Shown: positions 44,072 through 53,317 of the stretch, piece by piece
How positions within the stretch are numbered: position 1 is the first letter of the stretch
Layout: every line of letters starts with the position of its first letter
Made by a program: the position numbers and the translations under genes
Assembly: GCA_900316935.1 (NCBI GenBank)
Contig: ONEW01000001.1
Coordinates: 32,340-96,339 of the forward strand
DNA: 64,000 nucleotides
Source: an uncultured Selenomonadales bacterium
GTDB lineage: Bacteria; Bacillota; Negativicutes; Acidaminococcales; Acidaminococcaceae
Direction of reading: 5' to 3'
Notes under the pieces: model-generated
What the model was told of the DNA's origin: nothing
Seen by the model: only the letters and a program-made list of their open reading frames with translations
The model's database searches: none

Positions 44072-45922
44072 TCACCTCTTTCCGTCAGAGGGGGTAAAGG
44101 TCTGCTTGAAGTCTTCAATAGCTTTCTTCAGAGCTGCTTCGTTCGCATCGGTGATCTTCTTGTTCTTGACGATGTCCGCCCCGATTTCCGGTGCGTTGTT
44201 ATCCAGGTATTTCAGCATTTCCGCTTCGAAACGGGTTACGTCGGAAGCGGGGATGTCATCCAGATAGCCTTTCGTGCCGGCATAGAGGGACATGACCTGT
44301 TTTTCGACAGGCATGGGGGAATACTGCGGCTGTTTCAGCAGTTCCGTCATGCGGACGCCGCGGTCCAACTGGGCCTTCGTGGTCTTGTCGAGGTCGGAGC
44401 CGAACTGGGCGAATGCGGCCAGTTCGCGGTACTGGGCCAGGTCCAGACGCAGGGTGCCGGCTACGTTCTTCATAGCCTTGATCTGTGCGGAACCGCCGAC
44501 ACGGGATACGGACAGACCGACGTTGATGGCCGGGCGGATACCTGCATAGAACAGGTCCGTTTCCAGGTAAATCTGGCCGTCGGTGATGGAAATGACGTTG
44601 GTCGGGATGTAGCCGCCTACGTCGCCTGCCAGCGTCTCGATGATGGGCAGGGCCGTGATGGAGCCGCCGCCTGCCTGTTCGTTACGGCGGGCTGCCCGTT
44701 CCAGCAGACGGGAATGTAAGTAAAATACATCGCCGGGGTAAGCTTCACGTCCGGGAGGACGACGGAGCAGCAGGGACATGGCACGATACGCCACGGCGTG
44801 CTTGGACAGGTCATCGTAAATGACGAGCACGTCCTTGCCCTGGTTCATGAAATATTCCGCCATGGATACACCGGCATAAGGAGCCAGGTACTGCAGCGGA
44901 GCGGACTGCGCGGCCGTAGCGGCCACGATGATGGTGTAGTCCTTGGCACCGTATTTTTCGAGAGTACGGGACAGGCGTGCCACCGTGGATGCCTTCTGGC
45001 CGATGGCGACGTATACGCAGAGAACGCCGTTCCCTTTCTGGTTGATGATCGTGTCGATGACGATGGCGGATTTACCGGTACCACGGTCGCCGATGATCAA
45101 TTCACGCTGGCCGCGTCCAATCGGTACCATGGCGTCGATGGCCTTGATACCGGTCTGCAGAGGTACATCTACCGGTTTACGGTCTGCAATGCCCGGCGAA
45201 GGGGATTCGACCGGACGGGTAGCGGCATATTTGATTTCACCCAGGCCATCAATCGGTTCGCCCAGGGGGTTGACGACGCGGCCCAGCAGGCCTTCGCCTA
45301 CAGGAACCTGCATCAGTTTGCCCGTGCGGCGTACGATGTCGCCCTCGCCGACGGTGGTTTCCCCGCCCATCAGCACGATGCCGACGCGGTCCGGCATCAG
45401 GTTCTGCACCATGCCGTAGACGCCGCCTTTCAGGGAGACCAGTTCGCCTGCCATGGCATGACGAAGGCCGGTCACGGTCGCAATGCCGTCGCCTACCTTT
45501 TCGATGGTGCCGACTTCTTCCATATCGGGCTGGATGTCGGTCTTTGCAACCGTCTCAGCCAGGCTTTCGGTCACTGCGGCAAAATCCGTCAGGGCACCGC
45601 CCTTTACAGCTTCCTTGGCCATGGCGTCGCTGACCTTTTCCATCTGACGTTTCACGCTGGCGTCATAAATCTGATCGCCGGCTTTTAATACGGAACCGCC
45701 AATAATGGAAGGATCAACAGTGGTTTCCAAGTATACCAGATAGCCCAGCTTATCGCCGATAAACTTGGCTACGGTGTCTTTTTCAGATACAGTGAGTTCT
45801 TTAGCCGTCGTCAGGACAACGGGAATGATACCGTTGCTGGCCACGGACTTCAGTTTGTCGCCCGCGAGCTGGAGTTTGTCCAGGCTCTTGAGGATCAGGC
45901 TCAGTTTTTCATCGCTAGCCAT
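44072..45922 (-). CDS. atpHA: Fused ATP synthase delta (C-terminal domain) - alpha subunit
   Basis: A 616-residue protein instead of about 505. Residues about 115-616 are a standard alpha subunit: [20 protein letters not shown], Walker A GDRGTGKS (278-285), and the usual C-terminal domain. Residues about 5-105 match the C-terminal half of the delta/OSCP subunit: [40 protein letters not shown], then a helix. The delta N-terminal six-helix domain is absent. No separate atpH exists: only 101 bases lie between atpF and this gene. The frame is continuous with no stop or obvious frameshift. An internal start at Met101 could also make free alpha, but its ribosome site is weak. The fusion is read directly; its functional effect is inferred. 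Confidence 0.92.
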   Translation of the reverse strand: MASDEKLSLILKSLDKLQLAGDKLKSVASNGIIPVVLTTAKELTVSEKDTVAKFIGDKLGYLVYLETTVDPSIIGGSVLKAGDQIYDASVKRQMEKVSDAMAKEAVKGGALTDFAAVTESLAETVAKTDIQPDMEEVGTIEKVGDGIATVTGLRHAMAGELVSLKGGVYGMVQNLMPDRVGIVLMGGETTVGEGDIVRRTGKLMQVPVGEGLLGRVVNPLGEPIDGLGEIKYAATRPVESPSPGIADRKPVDVPLQTGIKAIDAMVPIGRGQRELIIGDRGTGKSAIVIDTIINQKGNGVLCVYVAIGQKASTVARLSRTLEKYGAKDYTIIVAATAAQSAPLQYLAPYAGVSMAEYFMNQGKDVLVIYDDLSKHAVAYRAMSLLLRRPPGREAYPGDVFYLHSRLLERAARRNEQAGGGSITALPIIETLAGDVGGYIPTNVISITDGQIYLETDLFYAGIRPAINVGLSVSRVGGSAQIKAMKNVAGTLRLDLAQYRELAAFAQFGSDLDKTTKAQLDRGVRMTELLKQPQYSPMPVEKQVMSLYAGTKGYLDDIPASDVTRFEAEMLKYLDNNAPEIGADIVKNKKITDANEAALKKAIEDFKQTFTPSDGKR

Positions 45923-45946
45923 ACTGTATCTTTCACCTCCATGTCT

Positions 45947-45992
45947 CCTGTGTCAAAACAGGTATTCTAGATAACAGGCACAAACAGCCTGT
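45947..45992 (-). other. Two hairpins in the atpF-atpHA gap
   Basis: Two short inverted repeats built on CCTGT/ACAGG occupy the 101-base gap: CCTGT-N6-ACAGG (45947-45962) and ACAGGC-N7-GCCTGT (45974-45992). They precede the atpHA ribosome site GGAGGTG and could alter its translation or message stability. Confidence 0.45.
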
Positions 45993-46023
45993 GTTCATTT
46001 CGTGATTCAGGGTTGCGGTCCGA

Positions 46024-46515
46024 TTATTTGTTCAGGACGGAATCAGCGGTTTTCGCCACCAGTTCCTGGTCGGCGGCGGAATTCAGTTTCTGATCCACTA
46101 CCTTGCTGGCGATTTCCGTAGCCAGATTGATGACCTGTGCACGGACGTCGGACATAGCCTGGTCCTTTTCGTCAGCGATGGTCTGTTTCGCTGCCGTCAT
46201 CATCTGATCCTTTTCAGCCTGTGCCTGTGCCATATAATCGTCATGAACCTTCTGGCCTGCCTTGTTGGCCTTGTCGAGGATAGCGGTGGCCTCGCTGCGG
46301 GCATCAGCCAGCTGTTTGCTGTACTGGGCCTTCAGGGCTTCTGCTTCCACTCTGGTCTTTTCAGCGGCTTCCAGATCGTTGGCAACGCGTTCGCGGCGTT
46401 CGTCCAACACTTTCATTAACGGTTTGTAGGCGAATTTGCCCAGGATGAAGAGGAGGATCAGGAAATTAATGATCTGCGCAAAAAATGTTGCATCAAATTC
46501 TACCAATTTCAGCAC
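46024..46515 (-). CDS. atpF: ATP synthase Fo subunit b
   Basis: Peripheral-stalk subunit, 163 residues: N-terminal membrane helix (FFAQIINFLILLFILGKFAY) and a long charged coiled coil. Length is normal and there is no delta domain fused to it (unlike the mycobacterial b-delta protein). It binds the delta C-terminal domain, here attached to alpha. Confidence 0.96.
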   Translation of the reverse strand: MLKLVEFDATFFAQIINFLILLFILGKFAYKPLMKVLDERRERVANDLEAAEKTRVEAEALKAQYSKQLADARSEATAILDKANKAGQKVHDDYMAQAQAEKDQMMTAAKQTIADEKDQAMSDVRAQVINLATEIASKVVDQKLNSAADQELVAKTADSVLNK

Positions 46516-46567
46516 TCCTTTTCCTTATCATGAAGCTTGTTTGCAGCTCATTCGTAACCCGGATCGA

Positions 46568-46819
46568 TTATTTTACGAACGGGTTGGCAAATACCAGTAC
46601 GATGGCGATTACGACGGCAATGATAGGAATGGATTCAATCAGGCCGACGGAAATGAACATGGTGACCTGGAAGTTGGAAGCCTGTTCCGGCTGACGAGCC
46701 ATGCATTCCAGAGTCTTGGACGTAACCATGCTGTCGCCCTTGGCAGCGCCCATAGCGGCGAAAGCACCAATAATACCTGCGGCCAGTACGGAGGCAGCTA
46801 CAATAATTGCGTTTTCCAT
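46568..46819 (-). CDS. atpE: ATP synthase Fo subunit c (rotor)
   Basis: An 83-residue two-helix hairpin with the conserved loop ARQPE (41-45). The ion-carrying Glu62 in GLIESIPII is followed by Ser63, as in Na+-type rings. Aligned on ARQPE, Asp29 (GAAKGDSMV) occupies the position of the first-helix residue Gln32 in Ilyobacter and Glu32 in Fusobacterium c-rings. The second-helix Thr and Tyr ligands of those Na+ rings are not present (Ile and Ile), so the coupling ion is uncertain. Confidence 0.95.
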   Translation of the reverse strand: MENAIIVAASVLAAGIIGAFAAMGAAKGDSMVTSKTLECMARQPEQASNFQVTMFISVGLIESIPIIAVVIAIVLVFANPFVK

Positions 46820-46920
46820 TTAAATACTCATCCTTTCACTTTTCTCATTATTCTCAAAGCGGTTTTGTTGTTTGTTTCTGTTTCCTGCACGCCCTCACGC
46901 ACAGGAAGGGATCCACCGGA

Positions 46921-47625
46921 TCAGTGTTTGCCCACAAAGGACGGCGCGATGTTGATGATGCTCAGCATCGTGAATACGAATGCCTGCAACACGCCGACAA
47001 AGAGACTGAACAGGACCCAGATGTCGGGAATGACCCAGGGGCACAACTTATACAGGACAATCAGAAGGATTTCGCCGGCAAGGATATTACCAAACAGACG
47101 AAGAGCCAGGGTTATGGGTTTCGCGATTTCTTCCACGATGTTCAGCGGTAAGAACGGGACATAGGGTTTCACGAAGTGGCCGAAATAGCCGATGCCTTTA
47201 TTGGCGACGCCGTAGATGTAGGCCACGACCATAACCAGGATAGACAAAGCAAAGACAGTGTTCATATCATTCGTGGGCGAAGTGAAATGAATCCCGATGC
47301 TCGGCAGGAATACACCGATTTCATTGGCGACGAGCAGATAGAGGAACAGGGTGAAGAAGAATGCCTGCATCTTGCTGCGGCCTTCCTTACCCATATTCTT
47401 TTCAATCAGTCCGCCAAGGGCATCGAAAAACATTTCCAACGCTGCCTGCGCGCGGCCCGGAACCATTTTGGAACCGGAAGTGATCGCCCATACGACGACA
47501 ATCGTGATGATGCACGCGAGCCAGCTCATATAGAGCGTCTGCATGTGGACCGTCATGCCGAGGAAGTCGACCTGCATAGGCAGGTAATGAATGATTTCGT
47601 TGCTTGCTTGTTCAGCAGTTCCCAT
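46921..47625 (-). CDS. atpB: ATP synthase Fo subunit a
   Basis: Ion-channel stator subunit, 234 residues, several transmembrane helices, with the essential Arg in ITLALRLFGNILAGE and the C-terminal helix VGVLQAFVFTMLSI. Standard length for Firmicutes. A 101-base gap separates it from atpE. Confidence 0.96.
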   Translation of the reverse strand: MGTAEQASNEIIHYLPMQVDFLGMTVHMQTLYMSWLACIITIVVVWAITSGSKMVPGRAQAALEMFFDALGGLIEKNMGKEGRSKMQAFFFTLFLYLLVANEIGVFLPSIGIHFTSPTNDMNTVFALSILVMVVAYIYGVANKGIGYFGHFVKPYVPFLPLNIVEEIAKPITLALRLFGNILAGEILLIVLYKLCPWVIPDIWVLFSLFVGVLQAFVFTMLSIINIAPSFVGKH

Positions 47626-47643
47626 CTCGTTTTTCTCCTTTCC

Positions 47644-48054
47644 TCACGGCCGGCGAATGTCTTTTTGGTTCTTTCGGCGCGTGAAATTTAATAAATTGAA
47701 AATAAATATAATATGTAACAGAATAAAGCCCAACAGCAGCGGAGCCACTGTCAGCCTTAATCTTAACATACCAAAAACGAGGATTACCGCCAGGGCCAGA
47801 CGGGTGACGCGCATGACAGCCACCAAGCGCCGCGCCAGAGGCGGATGCTTGGCCGAATACCACGTACAGCCGAAGACGATGGCTGCGTCCAGCACGGCCC
47901 ATACCATGCCGCCCAGCCACGAAGTCCGGGCATCCCCGGTCAGCAGGAAGGCCCCCGCCGTCCCCAGGATCGCCGCCACGGCCAGCTGCCGGTTCCAAAG
48001 AAGCTTCAAGGCCGCTTTGACACTGGCCGGACTACTCCCTTTGAAATCCAGCAT
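47644..48054 (-). CDS. ATP synthase-associated membrane protein, AtpI-like
   Basis: A 136-residue hydrophobic protein with about four transmembrane segments, in the atpI position at the head of the operon, 18 bases before atpB. Sequence similarity to AtpI was judged from layout and hydrophobicity only; AtpI-family proteins assist c-ring assembly. Confidence 0.7.
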   Translation of the reverse strand: MLDFKGSSPASVKAALKLLWNRQLAVAAILGTAGAFLLTGDARTSWLGGMVWAVLDAAIVFGCTWYSAKHPPLARRLVAVMRVTRLALAVILVFGMLRLRLTVAPLLLGFILLHIIFIFNLLNFTRRKNQKDIRRP

Positions 48055-48108
48055 ATCCAGTCTTGCTCCGTAATTGTGAAAAATATGTGATTTTGGTTGC
48101 GCTATTTT

Positions 48109-48137
48109 ATTTTAATATATTCTGACACAAAGGACAA
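48109..48137 (-). promoter_or_regulatory. Promoter of the ATP synthase operon
   Basis: TTGTCC (48132-48137), a 17-base spacer and TAAAAT (48109-48114) on the minus strand, about 55 bases before the atpI-like start. Confidence 0.7.
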
Positions 48138-48178
48138 CTCTTTTTTGGGCTTTTACACGACGTGTCTGCTTTCTGTAC

Positions 48179-48213
48179 AAAAAATCCCCTGTTTCCCCTC
48201 AAAAAGGGGATTA
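48179..48213 (-). terminator. Terminator overlapping the wecB stop codon
   Basis: On the minus strand AATCCCC pairs with GGGGATT and runs into TTTTTT; the first arm includes the wecB TAA. An internal CCCC/GGGG pairing offers an alternative fold. Confidence 0.8.
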
Positions 48214-49368
48214 CTGTACGTTGAATTCTTCCGGTATTTCGTCCGTGCAGCCAAACTGTTTCAAAATAAAGCCGACAATGCGCCGGCAGGCCTGGCCATC
48301 CCCATAGGGATTGACCGCTTCGGCCATTTTCCGGTAGTACGCCGGATCCGTCAGGAGCTTCATGGTTTCCTCCCTGACGGCGTCGTAGTCCGTCCCCACG
48401 AGGCGGACCGTCCCGGCCGTCACGGCCTCAGGCCGTTCCGTCGTGTCGCGCAGCACCAGGACGGGTTTGCCCAGGGCCGGGGCCTCCTCCTGGATGCCGC
48501 CGCTGTCCGTCAGGACGATATCGGCCCGGCTCATGAGGTTGGCGAAAGGCTGGTAGTCCATGGGCTCCGTCAGGTAGACGCGGTCCAGGCCTTCCAACTC
48601 AGCCTTCACGACTTCGCGCACTTTGGGATTCTTATGCACCGGGAAGATGGCCGCCACATCGGGGCATGCCTCCAGCACCGTCTTCAGGGCGCGGTATACG
48701 TGCCGCATGGGTTCGCCGAGGTTTTCCCGGCGGTGCGTCGTCATCACGATGAGGCGCTTGTTTTCCGCCAGAGCCTTTTCCACGACGGGGTCGTCGAACT
48801 TGTAGTCTTTGCGCACCGTCGTGTCCAGGGCGTCGATGACTGTGTTGCCTGTCACAAAGATGCGGGAGGGATCCACGTTTTCCTTCAGCAGGTTGTCCCG
48901 GCTCGTCGTCGTCGGGGAGAAATGGAGGTCCGCAATGGCGCCGGTCAGTTTGCGGTTCATTTCCTCCGGAAAGGGGGAATACTTGTTGCCCGTGCGCAGG
49001 CCTGCTTCCACATGGCCTACGGGAATCTGCATGTAATAGGCCGCCAGGGCACCGGCGAAGGTCGTCGTCGTGTCGCCGTGGACCAGTACCAGGTCCGGTT
49101 CCGCCTGTTCCAGGACATCCTTCAGCCCCATCAAGGCGCGGGTCGTCACATCGTACAGCGTCTGGCCGCCCTTCATGATGTTCAGGTCGTAGTCAGGCAC
49201 GATGCCGAACAGTTCCAGCACCTGGTCCAGCATTTCCCGATGCTGCGCCGTGACGGCGACAACCGGCTCGATCGTGTCCGGGTGCTTGCGCAGCTCCATG
49301 ACGAGGGGACACATCTTGATGGCTTCCGGCCGCGTGCCGAAAACCGTCATGACTTTCAATTTCTTCAA
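48211..49368 (-). CDS. wecB: UDP-N-acetylglucosamine 2-epimerase (non-hydrolysing)
   Basis: It interconverts UDP-GlcNAc and UDP-ManNAc for envelope glycans. The 385 residues start VMTVFGTRPEAIKM and contain VHGDTTTTFAGALAAYY, GHVEAGLRT and DSGGIQEEAPALGKPVLVLRD. A TTG start at 49368 is preferred because AGGAGG lies exactly 8 bases upstream; the in-frame ATG at 49392 has no such site. It is 28 bases downstream of wecA. Confidence 0.93.
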   Translation of the reverse strand: MKKLKVMTVFGTRPEAIKMCPLVMELRKHPDTIEPVVAVTAQHREMLDQVLELFGIVPDYDLNIMKGGQTLYDVTTRALMGLKDVLEQAEPDLVLVHGDTTTTFAGALAAYYMQIPVGHVEAGLRTGNKYSPFPEEMNRKLTGAIADLHFSPTTTSRDNLLKENVDPSRIFVTGNTVIDALDTTVRKDYKFDDPVVEKALAENKRLIVMTTHRRENLGEPMRHVYRALKTVLEACPDVAAIFPVHKNPKVREVVKAELEGLDRVYLTEPMDYQPFANLMSRADIVLTDSGGIQEEAPALGKPVLVLRDTTERPEAVTAGTVRLVGTDYDAVREETMKLLTDPAYYRKMAEAVNPYGDGQACRRIVGFILKQFGCTDEIPEEFNVQ

Positions 49369-49396
49369 AGGGAAGACCTCCTTGTATTGCAAGCCG

Positions 49397-50407
49397 TCAA
49401 TTCATACGGTCGTTCAAAATACCGATTTTCTTGGCGCCGATGACCACAGCCACCACCACAACCAGGATGACTGCCGCCGCCACATACCCGCTCGCTTCGG
49501 AGAGGATGGCCGCCGCGATGCTCAGGACGGCACTGATGGCGTACATGAGGAGCACGGCCTGGCGCTGGCTCAGCCCCATGGCCAGCAGGCGGTGATGCAG
49601 ATGCCCTTTGTCGGGCTGGAAAATGGGCCGTCCGTTGCTGTAGCGCCGCAGGATGGCGAAGGCCGTGTCCATGATGGGTACGCCCAGGGCCACGGCCGGC
49701 ACGATGAGGGCGATGGTCGCGGCGCTCTTTACGGCGCCGAAGACGGAAACCGCCGCCAGCATGTAGCCGATGAACATACTGCCCGTATCGCCCATGAAGA
49801 TGGTCGCCGGGTTGAAGTTGTAGTGGATGAAGCCGATGATGCCGCCGGCCAGGGCCGCCGTCACGGTCGCCACCGGGAAATAACCCTGATGCACGGCCAC
49901 GAGGATGACCGTGATGGACGCAATGCCCGTCACGCCGGCCGCCAGCCCGTCCAGGCCGTCAATCAGGTTGACGACGTTGATGAAGCTGATGACCCAGAAG
50001 ATCGTGAACGGGATGGACAGGTATTCCAGATAGAAATAACCGCCGAAGGGATTGTTCAGCCACTCGATGCGGATATCGAAGGCACACAGGATGCACGCCC
50101 CGATGATCTGCCCCAGGAGCTTGACTTTCGCCGGCAGGGAATACTTGTCGTCCAGGATGCCGAGAAAGACGATCCACGTGCCGCCCAGCAGGATGCCGAT
50201 GATGTCCTTCGTCAGCGGGACACACAAAACCACGGCCAGGACGGTGGCCAGATAAATGGCCAGGCCGCCGAGGCGCGGCATGATGTGCGTATGTACTTTT
50301 CGTTTATCAGGTCGGTCCACCGCCCCGATGCGGAACGCCAGCTGCTTCACGTAGGGCGTGAGCAGGAAGCTTGCCAGCAAGGCGATGATAAGGGCTAAAA
50401 TATACAC
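49397..50407 (-). CDS. wecA: Undecaprenyl-phosphate GlcNAc-1-phosphate transferase (WecA/TagO type)
   Basis: A 336-residue multispan enzyme of the MraY/WecA family that starts glycans on the lipid carrier. Conserved loops are RPDKRKVHTHIMPRLGG, ILDDKYSLPAKVKL, NLIDGLDGLA, FNPATIFMGDTGSMFIGY and the HLHHRL motif diagnostic of WecA/TagO. It overlaps neither neighbour (6 bases after the deaminase stop). With wecB it supplies precursors for an O-antigen or wall-linked polymer. Confidence 0.93.
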   Translation of the reverse strand: MYILALIIALLASFLLTPYVKQLAFRIGAVDRPDKRKVHTHIMPRLGGLAIYLATVLAVVLCVPLTKDIIGILLGGTWIVFLGILDDKYSLPAKVKLLGQIIGACILCAFDIRIEWLNNPFGGYFYLEYLSIPFTIFWVISFINVVNLIDGLDGLAAGVTGIASITVILVAVHQGYFPVATVTAALAGGIIGFIHYNFNPATIFMGDTGSMFIGYMLAAVSVFGAVKSAATIALIVPAVALGVPIMDTAFAILRRYSNGRPIFQPDKGHLHHRLLAMGLSQRQAVLLMYAISAVLSIAAAILSEASGYVAAAVILVVVVAVVIGAKKIGILNDRMN

Positions 50408-50413
50408 GCTTGC

Positions 50414-50893
50414 TTAACCTCTTTTTTCGTTGTCCGGTTCGTCGAGGATTTCCACCCGGATGTCCGAGCCGGCCAGCATATCCTGGGCCAGCGCGTCCGG
50501 ATACGGTTCCTTGTAGACGATCCGTTCAATTCCCGCGTTGATCAGGATCTTGGTGCAGACCACGCAGGGCTGGTTCGTGCAGTACAGCGTCCCGCCTTCG
50601 ACGGACACACCGTGTAAGGCCGCCTGCACGACGGCGTTCTGTTCCGCGTGGATGCCGCGGCACAGTTCATGGTTCTTGCCCGAGGGGACATGGAGCTGTT
50701 CCCGCAGGCAGCCGACTTCGGCGCAGTGGGGCATGCCTTTCGGCGTACCGTTGTACCCTGTCGCCAGAATCTGCTTGTTTTTCACGATGACCGCACCCAC
50801 GCTGCGGCGCAGGCACGTGGACCGCTTGCTGACCACTTCGGCGATCTCCATGAAATAGTGGTCCCAGTCCGGTCTCGTCTCTTTCTTTGCCAT
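50414..50893 (-). CDS. dCMP deaminase (ComEB-like cytidine deaminase fold)
   Basis: A 159-residue zinc deaminase with the metal and proton-shuttle motif [10 protein letters not shown] and the second zinc motif [10 protein letters not shown]. It makes dUMP from dCMP for thymidylate synthesis. The ATG at 50893 follows GGAAGG 7 bases upstream; a longer frame is unlikely. It follows upp and precedes wecA. Confidence 0.92.
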   Translation of the reverse strand: MAKKETRPDWDHYFMEIAEVVSKRSTCLRRSVGAVIVKNKQILATGYNGTPKGMPHCAEVGCLREQLHVPSGKNHELCRGIHAEQNAVVQAALHGVSVEGGTLYCTNQPCVVCTKILINAGIERIVYKEPYPDALAQDMLAGSDIRVEILDEPDNEKRG

Positions 50894-50948
50894 AGCGATA
50901 CCTTCCGGCCTTACGGCCGTCCTTTGCCTGCCTGCGGGGCAGGCCCTC

Positions 50949-51569
50949 TTACAGCGTACCGAAGACGCGGTCGCCCGCATCGCCCAGGCCGGGCAGGATG
51001 TAGGCCTTGTCGTTCAGTCCGCGGTCCAGGGCCGCCGTATAGATTTCCACGTCGGGATGTTCCTTGTTGACCAGTTCCACCCCCTGGGGAGCCGCTACGA
51101 GCACCATGAGGGTGATGTGCTTCAAACCATGCCGCTTCAGCATCGTGATCGCTGCTGCCGCGGAACCGCCCGTGGCCAGCATGGGATCGACGACGATACA
51201 TTTCGCGTCCAGCTGTTTCGGCAGGCCGCAGTAGTATTCGTGGGGTTCGTGCGTCACGGGGTCGCGGTACAGGCCGATATGACCCACGTGGGCATGGGGA
51301 ACCATGCGCAGTACGCCGTTCAAAAGGCCCAGGCCGGCACGCAGGATCGGGATGATCGTCACTTCGCCCTCCAGACGGGAGCCCGTCATCGTTTCCAGCG
51401 GTGTCTCGATTTCGATCGGCACCAGCGACCAGTCGCGGGTCACTTCGTACGTCATGAGCGAAGCGATTTCGCCGCAGAGTTCGCGGAAGTTCTTGCTGTT
51501 GCAGTTTTTGTCGCGCATCATCGTCAGTTTGTGCGCAATCAGCGGATGGTCCACAATGTGCAGTTTCAT
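50949..51569 (-). CDS. upp: Uracil phosphoribosyltransferase
   Basis: Uracil salvage to UMP using PRPP. The 206-residue enzyme has the PRPP-binding loop [12 protein letters not shown] and the C-terminal uracil-binding [18 protein letters not shown] precedes the ATG. It is 35 bases downstream of rpiB. Confidence 0.97.
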   Translation of the reverse strand: MKLHIVDHPLIAHKLTMMRDKNCNSKNFRELCGEIASLMTYEVTRDWSLVPIEIETPLETMTGSRLEGEVTIIPILRAGLGLLNGVLRMVPHAHVGHIGLYRDPVTHEPHEYYCGLPKQLDAKCIVVDPMLATGGSAAAAITMLKRHGLKHITLMVLVAAPQGVELVNKEHPDVEIYTAALDRGLNDKAYILPGLGDAGDRVFGTL

Positions 51570-51604
51570 GTCGTTTCCCCTTTTCCCGTTCAGCCTGTCT
51601 TCCT

Positions 51605-52045
51605 TCAGCGTTTTTCGATGGCCATGATCTTGTTGACGCGGCGTTCATGGCGTCCGCCGGCAAATTCCGTATCCAGCCAGATGTCGAGCAGCATGACCGC
51701 CAGGCCGGGGCCCGTCACGCGTTCGCCCAGGCACATCACGTTGGCGTTGTTGTGCTCGCGGCTCATCTTGGTCGAAAAGGCGTCGTTGCACAAAGCGGCG
51801 CGGATCCCGTCCACTTTGTTGGCCGCTATGCACATGCCGATCCCTGTGCCGCAGACCAGGATGCCACGTTCCGCCCGGCCGGCAACGACTTCGTCGCAGA
51901 CCTTGACCGCGTAATCGGGGTAGTCGCAGGATGCTTCCGTATACGTGCCCAGGTCGTCCGTCTCAATCTTCCGTTCCGCCAGATGATCCATAAGGACCTT
52001 TTTCAGATGAATGCCGCCGTGATCGCTGCCAATCGCAATCTTCAT
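51605..52045 (-). CDS. rpiB: Ribose 5-phosphate isomerase B
   Basis: A 146-residue RpiB/LacAB-fold isomerase: [14 protein letters not shown] at the start and [17 protein letters not shown] containing the catalytic Cys. It feeds both PRPP (Prs, in this window) and arabinose 5-phosphate for Kdo. It has its own promoter at 52126-52154. Confidence 0.96.
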   Translation of the reverse strand: MKIAIGSDHGGIHLKKVLMDHLAERKIETDDLGTYTEASCDYPDYAVKVCDEVVAGRAERGILVCGTGIGMCIAANKVDGIRAALCNDAFSTKMSREHNNANVMCLGERVTGPGLAVMLLDIWLDTEFAGGRHERRVNKIMAIEKR

Positions 52046-52125
52046 GATTCCGCCTCCGAAAATGACTTGTTCCTTTGTTGTTCCAGTTCCCGGCTGTCAA
52101 CCGGGACATCTGTTCCAATTGATAT

Positions 52126-52154
52126 ATTTTAACATAAATGCCCGTGTCTTACAA
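52126..52154 (-). promoter_or_regulatory. Promoter of rpiB-upp-deaminase-wecA-wecB
   Basis: TTGTAA (52149-52154), a 17-base spacer and TAAAAT (52126-52131) on the minus strand, about 80 bases before rpiB. The leader then holds a CCCGG/CCGGG hairpin. Confidence 0.65.
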
Positions 52155-52195
52155 ACCGTGCGGAAACGCACCGCCGGCACGCCCCGGCGGCGGCC

Positions 52196-53302
52196 TTACC
52201 CCAGCATGTAGTCCGGGAAGCCGCTGCCGCTCCGGATGGTCACCTGCCCGTCCCGCGCCAGGAGGATGTTGAAGCCCGCCGCTTTGCGCATGCGGTTCAT
52301 GACGGCCAGCCCCAGGCCGGTTTCGCTGACGCCCATGCCCAGGATGACGGACGGGCTGAAGCGGTCGAATTTCCGCAGCTGCGTATAGAGGGTCTCCGCC
52401 AGGTCCGCCTTGTCCGCCCCCCAGGAGAGGATGGCGACGCATCCGGTGCGCCCCAGCAGGGCCTGCAGTTCCTTTTCCGTGCGGTCGTCGCAGAGGACGC
52501 CTGTACGGATGCCCTGCCTGGCTGCCCGTTCCACCGCCTGGACGAGGCGCATGGCGCTTTCCGGGCCTTCGTAAATGTACAGGGGGGCCTTGGGCGCATA
52601 ATGCCTGTATTTCATGCCCGGCGCCTTGGGGCGCACGGCCGGATTGCCGCTCAGGGCCGGGTCGATTTCCACAGCGCCCAGCAGGCTTTCCAGCATTTCC
52701 CGCGTAATGCCGCCCGGCCGCAGGATGGTCGGGACGGGGGACGTCGTGTCCACGACCGTCGATTCCACCCCGATGCCGCAGCTGCCGCCGTCCAGGATGC
52801 CGGCAATCTTGCCCGTCATATCTTCGGCTACATCGGCCGCGTTCGTGGGGCTCGGCTTGCCGGAAATGTTCGCGCTCGGTGCCGCGACGGGGCAGCCGCA
52901 GGCCGCAATAAAGGCGTTCGCCACGGGGTGGGAGGGCATGCGCACTGCCACCGTGTCCAGACCGGCGCTCGTTTCGTCAGGTACGCAGGGCGCCTTCGGC
53001 ACGACCACCGTCAGGGGGCCGGGCCAGAACGTGTCGATGAGGGCCTGCGCATTGGCACTGAGCCCCGTCGTCAGATTCCGGATCTGTTCCTTCGCGGACA
53101 CGTGCAGGATGAGCGGATTGTCTGCCGGCCTCCCTTTCGCCGCGAAGACCTTCGCCACCGCCGTGCCGTTCAGCCCGTCGGCGCCGAGTCCGTACACCGT
53201 TTCCGTCGGAAAGGCGACCACTTCGCCGGCCCGTATGAGGGCCGCCGCTTCTTCAATCGCCCGGTGCGGATCCTTCTTCAAATCCCAAAATTTCGTTTCC
53301 AC
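52196..53302 (-). CDS. sua5: L-threonylcarbamoyladenylate synthase (Sua5/YwlC type)
   Basis: It makes threonylcarbamoyl-AMP for tRNA t6A modification. The 368 residues give a YrdC catalytic domain (about 10-200; AFPTETVYGLGADG, KGRPADNPLI, PSANISGKPSPTNA) plus the C-terminal Sua5 domain (about 235-365), so it is the longer Sua5 form rather than TsaC. It is downstream of prmC (15-base gap). Confidence 0.95.
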   Translation of the reverse strand: METKFWDLKKDPHRAIEEAAALIRAGEVVAFPTETVYGLGADGLNGTAVAKVFAAKGRPADNPLILHVSAKEQIRNLTTGLSANAQALIDTFWPGPLTVVVPKAPCVPDETSAGLDTVAVRMPSHPVANAFIAACGCPVAAPSANISGKPSPTNAADVAEDMTGKIAGILDGGSCGIGVESTVVDTTSPVPTILRPGGITREMLESLLGAVEIDPALSGNPAVRPKAPGMKYRHYAPKAPLYIYEGPESAMRLVQAVERAARQGIRTGVLCDDRTEKELQALLGRTGCVAILSWGADKADLAETLYTQLRKFDRFSPSVILGMGVSETGLGLAVMNRMRKAAGFNILLARDGQVTIRSGSGFPDYMLG

Positions 53303-53317
53303 TTTCTGTTTCCCCTT

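Noticed and set aside
45619..45645. Internal Met codons (Met94, Met101) in the delta-alpha fusion as the true alpha start
   Set aside because: No convincing ribosome site precedes either, while the full frame has GGAGGTG upstream and an unmistakable delta domain. Kept only as a possible secondary start.
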